Origin: Sphingobacteriales bacterium
Lineage (GTDB): Bacteria; Bacteroidota; Bacteroidia; Chitinophagales; Chitinophagaceae
Direction of reading: 5' to 3'
Length of the DNA: 64,000 nt
Assembly (NCBI GenBank): GCA_900299255.1
Contig: OMJB01000008.1
Location: forward strand, 19,195 to 83,194
A model generated the notes under the pieces. It searched no databases. It was not told the origin of the DNA and worked only from the letters and a program-made list of their open reading frames with translations. The position numbers and the translations under genes were made by a program. This document shows, in pieces, positions 58,656-64,000 of this stretch (positions are counted from its first letter, which is position 1; every line of letters begins with the position of its first letter).

Positions 58656-59735
58656 CTAGTATTCTGTTCCTTTATAGAAAACTTTAAATATTCCCTGGCC
58701 TATCTGGTAGGTGACCACGTCATAGTTCAAAGACCAGTTTTCGAGTTCAGCATTAGTTACATCATATACTTCACCCTCTGTAAACAGCCGGAGTGTATTC
58801 CCTGAGTTGATGTAGGCTAACGAGTTGTATTGTATAATGAAGTTGCTTGGGTAGTAACTTTCCATTTCCGTTATCTCACCTTTATAAAATACTTTTAATG
58901 CTCCTCCGGGATCTTTATAGGCGAGTATATTGTCTGTGACCTGATAAGTAGGATTCATAAATCCCACTGTCTTTACGCTGTCTGAATAAAATACCTTAAA
59001 ATACCCGTCTGCAGACACAAATGCAACCATGTTGTCGCCAGCTTTGTATGAAAGTGGAGGGTAGTCGTCAATCACATAAGTTTGTCCGGCATGAAAAATT
59101 TTGAATTTACGGTCTATATCAACATATGCTACTGTATTCCTTCCTGCCTCAAAGCTGCTCACCGGATATTCTTCCTGTGCAAGCAGTTGTCCGCGGTAGA
59201 ATATCCGGAACAGATTTGCAAAATTGTCGAACGCTACGATGTTGTCTGATACTTTAAGCCTTGATAATGTACTATCTGGTATAAAAGATTCAACCGAATA
59301 AGTCTGCCCATTATAGTAAGCACGGTATTCCTGCTTTATTGCATCCAGGTATAGAACTATGCTGTCGGCTATAAAATATTGGTCACAAACGCCAGTAAGG
59401 TTTTTTACATTTCCTCTGTCAAATACATTTAGTGACTTCTGATTGAGAAATGCTACAAGATTGTCCGTTACAAACAGGGCATTAGTGAAGCCATTATTCA
59501 TCTGTTTAACACTACCATTATAGTATATTTTGAATGATCTTGAATTATCCAGATAGGGTATGCAGGTTCTGCCCGTTTTTATAAGGTTGGGTGCCATGTA
59601 ATCAACCTTGTGAATATATCCTTTATCCCAAACCATGAGCTCATTTTGTATATCTACAAAGGAAGCAAGCGGCTGGGCTGAAATGTTTTGAGAAAATAAT
59701 GAGATCAATAAAAGGCTTATTATCACGAAACGCAT
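58656..59735 (-). CDS. Secreted repeat protein, possible beta-propeller
   Basis: Signal peptide MRFVIISLLLISLFSQNISAQ; repeated units of the form DNxVAYxDxxxxxKVFYxGxxxxxxxYxP; start set to ATG at 59735. Confidence 0.65.
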   Translation of the reverse strand: MRFVIISLLLISLFSQNISAQPLASFVDIQNELMVWDKGYIHKVDYMAPNLIKTGRTCIPYLDNSRSFKIYYNGSVKQMNNGFTNALFVTDNLVAFLNQKSLNVFDRGNVKNLTGVCDQYFIADSIVLYLDAIKQEYRAYYNGQTYSVESFIPDSTLSRLKVSDNIVAFDNFANLFRIFYRGQLLAQEEYPVSSFEAGRNTVAYVDIDRKFKIFHAGQTYVIDDYPPLSYKAGDNMVAFVSADGYFKVFYSDSVKTVGFMNPTYQVTDNILAYKDPGGALKVFYKGEITEMESYYPSNFIIQYNSLAYINSGNTLRLFTEGEVYDVTNAELENWSLNYDVVTYQIGQGIFKVFYKGTEY

Positions 59736-59775
59736 TCTCAGGAAAATTTTGAATGTAATATAATGAATCTGAAAC

Positions 59776-59832
59776 AAAAAAGCCAGCCTGAGAACAGGCC
59801 AGCCCCTATAAACCCTATCACTATGAAAACTT
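59776..59832. repeat. Structured 57-bp repeat, copy 1
   Basis: AAAAAAGCCAGCCTGAGAACAGGCCAGCCCCTATAAACCCTATCACTATGAAAACTT; one mismatch to copy 2. Confidence 0.9.
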
Positions 59833-59914
59833 TTACAAAAATAGTGAAACTAGAATTTTTAGAACAAGATAATTTTTCGTTATTATTTTGAAGCAATGCG
59901 GACAAACAACAAAT

Positions 59915-59971
59915 AAAAAAGCCAGCCTGAGAACAGGCCAGCCCCTATAAACCCTATCACCATGAAAACTT
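59915..59971. repeat. Structured 57-bp repeat, copy 2
   Basis: AAAAAAGCCAGCCTGAGAACAGGCCAGCCCCTATAAACCCTATCACCATGAAAACTT. Confidence 0.9.
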
Positions 59972-60118
59972 CTTTATGCTAAATGCTTGTTGTATTTTTT
60001 AATTATGCAAAGATACATTTAGTTTTTATCACAACAAATATTTTTAAATAAAATTCATATGGGTTATAAAAATAAGAGTTTTTCGAATGTATTTAATTCG
60101 CCATTGTGATTATTTGAA

Positions 60119-60676
60119 TTATTTCTTCTTTTTAGGCGAAAACATAGCCAGCATTCTGCGCCCTTCCATCTTCGGCATTGACTCCAGTGCACCAAATTCC
60201 GCCATCCTTTCAGCAAATTTCAAAAGCAGCAGTTCTCCTCTTTCCTGAAACATAATTGCGCGCCCTTTGAACTGAACATAACATTTCACCTTATTCCCTT
60301 CCTGAAGAAACTTTTCTGCATGCTTCGCCTTAAAATCAAAATCATGGTCGTCAGTATTAGGTGTGAACCTTATTTCCTTCACCTCAGACTGTTTTGCTTT
60401 GGCTTTTTGTTCCTTATCCTTCTTCTTTTTTTCGTAAAGAAACTTCTTATAATCAATCAGTTTACATACTGGTGGCACAGCATTTGGCGATATCTCTACG
60501 AGATCTACCTCCCTGTCCAGCGCCATTTTAATTGCCTGAGCCAGGGGATACACTCCTGGTTCAATATCATCACCTATTACCCTAACTTCCAGCGCAGTAA
60601 TTTCGTCATTAAGCCGGTGTTCGTTTTGTGGCACTCTGGGCCTAAAAAATGGTTTGCTTTTTGGTCTTTTCTGCAT
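60119..60676 (-). CDS. infC: Translation initiation factor IF-3
   Basis: NDEITALEVRVIGDDIEPGVYPLAQAIKMALDREVDLVEISPNAVPPVCKLIDYKKFLYE. Confidence 0.96.
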   Translation of the reverse strand: MQKRPKSKPFFRPRVPQNEHRLNDEITALEVRVIGDDIEPGVYPLAQAIKMALDREVDLVEISPNAVPPVCKLIDYKKFLYEKKKKDKEQKAKAKQSEVKEIRFTPNTDDHDFDFKAKHAEKFLQEGNKVKCYVQFKGRAIMFQERGELLLLKFAERMAEFGALESMPKMEGRRMLAMFSPKKKK

Positions 60677-60745
60677 TAATGAATTTTATGATTATTGGCA
60701 AAAATAAAATATTTGTTTATAAATTGTAACAGTAAGATTGTTTTT

Positions 60746-62707
60746 TTATTTGCCTGCTGTTTTATGGCTTTTGCCCTTCAACGGCTCATTTACCTGATTT
60801 CGCATTTCTGATATAAATGCATCCAGTGTAAATGAGCCTTTGTCGCCTTCACCATGTTTACGTAGAGATACTGTCCCTTCATTCATTTCTTTTTCACCAA
60901 CCACCAGCATATAAGGCACTTTCATAACTTCTGTATCCCTGATTTTTCTGCCTATTTTCTCATTTCTGTCATCTACCTCAGCTCTTATGTCTGCCGCTTT
61001 CAGCTGGCTGGCAACAGAGTGGGCGTATTCACTGAATTTATCCCCAATAGGCAGCACCTTAACCTGTAGTGATGCAAGCCATAGGGGCAGGTTACCGGCG
61101 CAGTGCTCAATAAGGACAGCTATAAACCGTTCCATTGACCCAAAAGGTGCGCGGTGAATCATTACCGGGCGTTTGCGGGTATTGTCACTGTCTACGTATT
61201 CCAATTCAAAGCGCTCAGGCAAGTTATAGTCTACCTGAATAGTACCCAACTGCCATTTGCGCCCCAGAGCGTCTCGCACCATAAAGTCGAGTTTAGGCCC
61301 GTAAAATGCCGCTTCGCCATATTCTATTACCGTCTTCAGTCCCTTTTCAGCTGCTGCTTCAATAATTGCCTGTTCTGCAATCTCCCAGTTTGATTCACTG
61401 CCTATGTATTTACTTCTGTCGTCTTTGTCTCTCAGTGATACCTGTGCGGTATATTCAGTAAAGCCAAGCGATTCAAAAACATATAGAACGAGGTCAATAA
61501 CTTTTTTAAACTCATTGTTTACTTGTTCAGGCATACAGAACAGATGTGCATCATCCTGAGTAAATCCTCGCACTCTGGTCAGGCCATGCAATTCACCTGA
61601 TTGCTCGTAACGGTAAACCGTTCCGAATTCAGCCAGCCTCAAAGGCAGGTCTTTATACGATCGTGGAGAGGATTTATATATTTCGCAGTGGTGCGGGCAA
61701 TTCATGGGTTTAAGCATGAATTCTTCTCCTTCCTGCGGGGTAGTGATTGGGCGGAAACTATCCTTGCCATATTTCTCCCAGTGGCCTGAAGTAACGTACA
61801 ATTGTTTGCTGCCGATGTGCGGAGTGATAACTGGCAGATAACCAGTTTCAATCTGTGCTTTTTGCAAGAACTGCTGAAGCCTTTCACGCAGCATAGCACC
61901 TTTTGGCAGCCACAATGGTAGGCCGCTACCTACTTTTTCAGAAAAAGTGAACAGCTCCAGTTCTTTGCCCAGTTTGCGGTGATCTCTTTTTTTTGCTTCT
62001 TCCAGCAGTAGCAAATACTCATCCAGTTCTTTCTGTGCCGGGAAAGTCACGCCGTAAATACGGGTGAGCATTTTATTTTTCTCATCACCGCGCCAATAAG
62101 CGCCTGCAATACTTGTAAGTTTTACAGCTTTAATAAAGCTGGTGTTGGGAATATGCGGCCCTCTGCACAGGTCGGTGAAATTACCCTGGGTATAGAAAGT
62201 TATCGTTCCATCCGCCAGGCCTTCCAGCAGCTCAAGTTTGTACTGGTCTCCTTTTTCCCTGAAGTAGGCGATGGCATTTTCCTTGCTTATGTCTTCGCGT
62301 TTATAAACACTGCCGGTTTTGGCAAGTTCCTTCATTTTGTCTTCAATCTTCTTCAGGTCTTCATCGCCAATTGAATTTTCGCCCAGGTCTATGTCGTAAT
62401 AGAAGCCTGTTTCGATAGGCGGGCCAATAGCGAATTTAGTACCCGGATAAAATGATTCCAGCGCCTCTGCCATCAAATGCGCCGACGAATGCCAGAATGT
62501 TGACTTTGCATTCTTGTCGTCCCAGGTAAGCAGCCGAAGTGCTGCATCGTTTTGTATAGGCCTTGATGAATCCCATACTTCCCCGTTAACTTCAGCAGCC
62601 AGCACTTTGCGTGCAAGGCCTTCACTGATTGATTTGGCAACATCTGCCGCACTGGTCCCCGGCGCATATTCTCTTACCGATCCATCTGGTAATGTAATGT
62701 GTATCAT
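60746..62707 (-). CDS. thrS: Threonyl-tRNA synthetase
   Basis: TGS domain start [68 protein letters not shown]. Confidence 0.96.
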   Translation of the reverse strand: MIHITLPDGSVREYAPGTSAADVAKSISEGLARKVLAAEVNGEVWDSSRPIQNDAALRLLTWDDKNAKSTFWHSSAHLMAEALESFYPGTKFAIGPPIETGFYYDIDLGENSIGDEDLKKIEDKMKELAKTGSVYKREDISKENAIAYFREKGDQYKLELLEGLADGTITFYTQGNFTDLCRGPHIPNTSFIKAVKLTSIAGAYWRGDEKNKMLTRIYGVTFPAQKELDEYLLLLEEAKKRDHRKLGKELELFTFSEKVGSGLPLWLPKGAMLRERLQQFLQKAQIETGYLPVITPHIGSKQLYVTSGHWEKYGKDSFRPITTPQEGEEFMLKPMNCPHHCEIYKSSPRSYKDLPLRLAEFGTVYRYEQSGELHGLTRVRGFTQDDAHLFCMPEQVNNEFKKVIDLVLYVFESLGFTEYTAQVSLRDKDDRSKYIGSESNWEIAEQAIIEAAAEKGLKTVIEYGEAAFYGPKLDFMVRDALGRKWQLGTIQVDYNLPERFELEYVDSDNTRKRPVMIHRAPFGSMERFIAVLIEHCAGNLPLWLASLQVKVLPIGDKFSEYAHSVASQLKAADIRAEVDDRNEKIGRKIRDTEVMKVPYMLVVGEKEMNEGTVSLRKHGEGDKGSFTLDAFISEMRNQVNEPLKGKSHKTAGK

Positions 62708-62761
62708 ATTGTTTTACTGAAATAGTAGGTAAATGTACGAATGAATGGGTTATAACTAAAT

Positions 62762-62791
62762 AAAAACCACCGGCTTTACCGGCCGGTGGTT
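62762..62791 (-). terminator. Intrinsic terminator after the 62811..63548 gene
   Basis: AACCACCGGC-N7-GCCGGTGGTT perfect 10-bp stem with T-run on minus strand. Confidence 0.8.
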
Positions 62792-62810
62792 CAAAATCAG
62801 GCAAACTAAA

Positions 62811-63548
62811 TTAACTTTTTTTGTAGGTAATTGAGTATTTGAGCGTGTCTGGTTTGTAAATCACCGGCCAATCAAGTGTATCGGGTCCTGGCGACACATC
62901 TGTTCTTATAAAGATGCCGGTGTGGTGCCCGGATGTGTCGGGGTAGCTACCGTAAACCCAGAAATTCAGTGTGAAAGAACTTTCTGTAAAATCAATCACC
63001 TTGGCGTTGTATAGGTTGTTGTAATGCAGGTTAAGTGAATCAAACCTCAGATTCCAGATGGTGTCCAGAATTGGTACGATTCTCGTGTAGCTGAATTCAG
63101 TGTCCAGAATACCATGAATAGTATCTAGAACAAGTATTGGATACTGGCTTAATGTGTCAAATCTAAATGGCAGCACACTGTCAGCTATTCCGTATATAAA
63201 GTCAAACCCGTTATACATGGACAGTGTTGCAAAATCGTTACCAAAGTTCCACAGGAAAGTAGCCGAATCCGGATCGGCCGGGCTGCATTTATTACTGCCC
63301 GTAAAAATTGCTGCATCAGTACCGTTATGGAAAACCATATAATCGTCCTGCCTGCATTTTGGCAAAAAGTTCATGTAGTTAACAGTAGTATCAAAGCCAC
63401 TTGGTTTACGAAACGTAACCGTGCCACTTGCCACCGACCACCGTCCGCTCCGCAGCATATCTTCTTTGCTGGCTGCCGGCGTAGTTTTCTTACTGCACGA
63501 CGCAACAATGACACATACAACTACAGAAAGTATAAGATATTTCTTCAT
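62811..63548 (-). CDS. Hypothetical lipoprotein
   Basis: MKKYLILSVVVCVIVASCSKK lipobox. Confidence 0.65.
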   Translation of the reverse strand: MKKYLILSVVVCVIVASCSKKTTPAASKEDMLRSGRWSVASGTVTFRKPSGFDTTVNYMNFLPKCRQDDYMVFHNGTDAAIFTGSNKCSPADPDSATFLWNFGNDFATLSMYNGFDFIYGIADSVLPFRFDTLSQYPILVLDTIHGILDTEFSYTRIVPILDTIWNLRFDSLNLHYNNLYNAKVIDFTESSFTLNFWVYGSYPDTSGHHTGIFIRTDVSPGPDTLDWPVIYKPDTLKYSITYKKS

Positions 63549-63675
63549 TTAATACTCGTTTAAAAGCTAAAACTAATAAATAATATCGAAGCTAAAAAAA
63601 AGTGAGGTAAATTTTTGATGCTTCAGTTGCATATTATCCGAAAAACCAGGCAACCAGAGGGGCAGATGAGCGGCA

Positions 63676-64000
63676 TCAGATTTTGATGATTGTGTTTGAG
63701 CGCATAACACCTGTTCTGCCATCGGGCAGGCTTACCTCTGTCCACTCACCGTTTTCTTTAACAATGGAGACAGTAGTGCCTTCCGGAACAAGAACGGTTG
63801 GTTTTCCTTTCATGTCTTTTGTCAAGAGCGGCGCATCTTGCTGCATCACAACTCCGCTGTCGTGACTGATACTTTTGTTCGTTGAAATCAGAGAAAGGGT
63901 AAAAAGGCAGATAAATACCAGGAACATAATGCCCACCAGCTGGCTGGGGATCCTCTGTTTTATCTGATTATTAAATCTCCTTAAAAATATAAGTCCAATA
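63676..64000 (-). CDS. C-terminal part of a TM plus SH3-domain protein (BatE-like), truncated by the window end
   Basis: The frame stays open upstream of the ORF-track start: IGLIFLRRFNNQIKQRIPSQLVGIMFLVFICLF...PTVLVPEGTTVSIVKENGEWTEVSLPDGRTGVMRSNTIIKI*. Confidence 0.6.
   Translation of the reverse strand, partial: IGLIFLRRFNNQIKQRIPSQLVGIMFLVFICLFTLSLISTNKSISHDSGVVMQQDAPLLTKDMKGKPTVLVPEGTTVSIVKENGEWTEVSLPDGRTGVMRSNTIIKI

Overview
The window looks like a chromosomal segment of a Bacteroidota bacterium, probably Chitinophagaceae-like. Support for this: SprA/T9SS genes, T9SS C-terminal sorting domains, TAnnTTTG -7 promoter boxes, a MurF-Alr fusion, and sprA-ruvA adjacency. Most of it is ordinary core genome: rlmB, yebC, rsmG, murF-alr, hscB, mutS2, paaABC/paaD, sprA, ruvA, cmk, lpxD, infC, thrS, ABC transporters and glycosyltransferases, plus tRNA-Phe(GAA) and tRNA-Leu(CAA). 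The accessory interest is concentrated in four places. (1) A decayed segment (about 24.2-26.7 kb) abuts tRNA-Leu. It holds a DHFR/RibD-like pseudogene and a deletion scar in which the first ~20 codons of a C5-cytosine methyltransferase run straight into the C-terminal part of a helicase, which looks like the remnant of a restriction-modification system. (2) A short structured repeat has two near-identical 57-bp copies at about 59.8-60.0 kb and a diverged copy at about 25.23 kb that keeps the hairpin through a compensatory change. (3) A giant seven-repeat T9SS adhesin gene is interrupted by a frameshift. (4) Smaller items include a REP-like in-frame insertion in hscB, an OXA-like class D beta-lactamase homologue with an unusual SxV motif, sugar-transfer genes inside the paa epoxidase cluster, and loss of rpmI-rplT after infC. 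I did not find a clear, complete, previously undescribed defence or mobile system. The structured repeat family is the best candidate for something uncharacterised. All coordinates and family calls come from reading the sequence; no searches were run.
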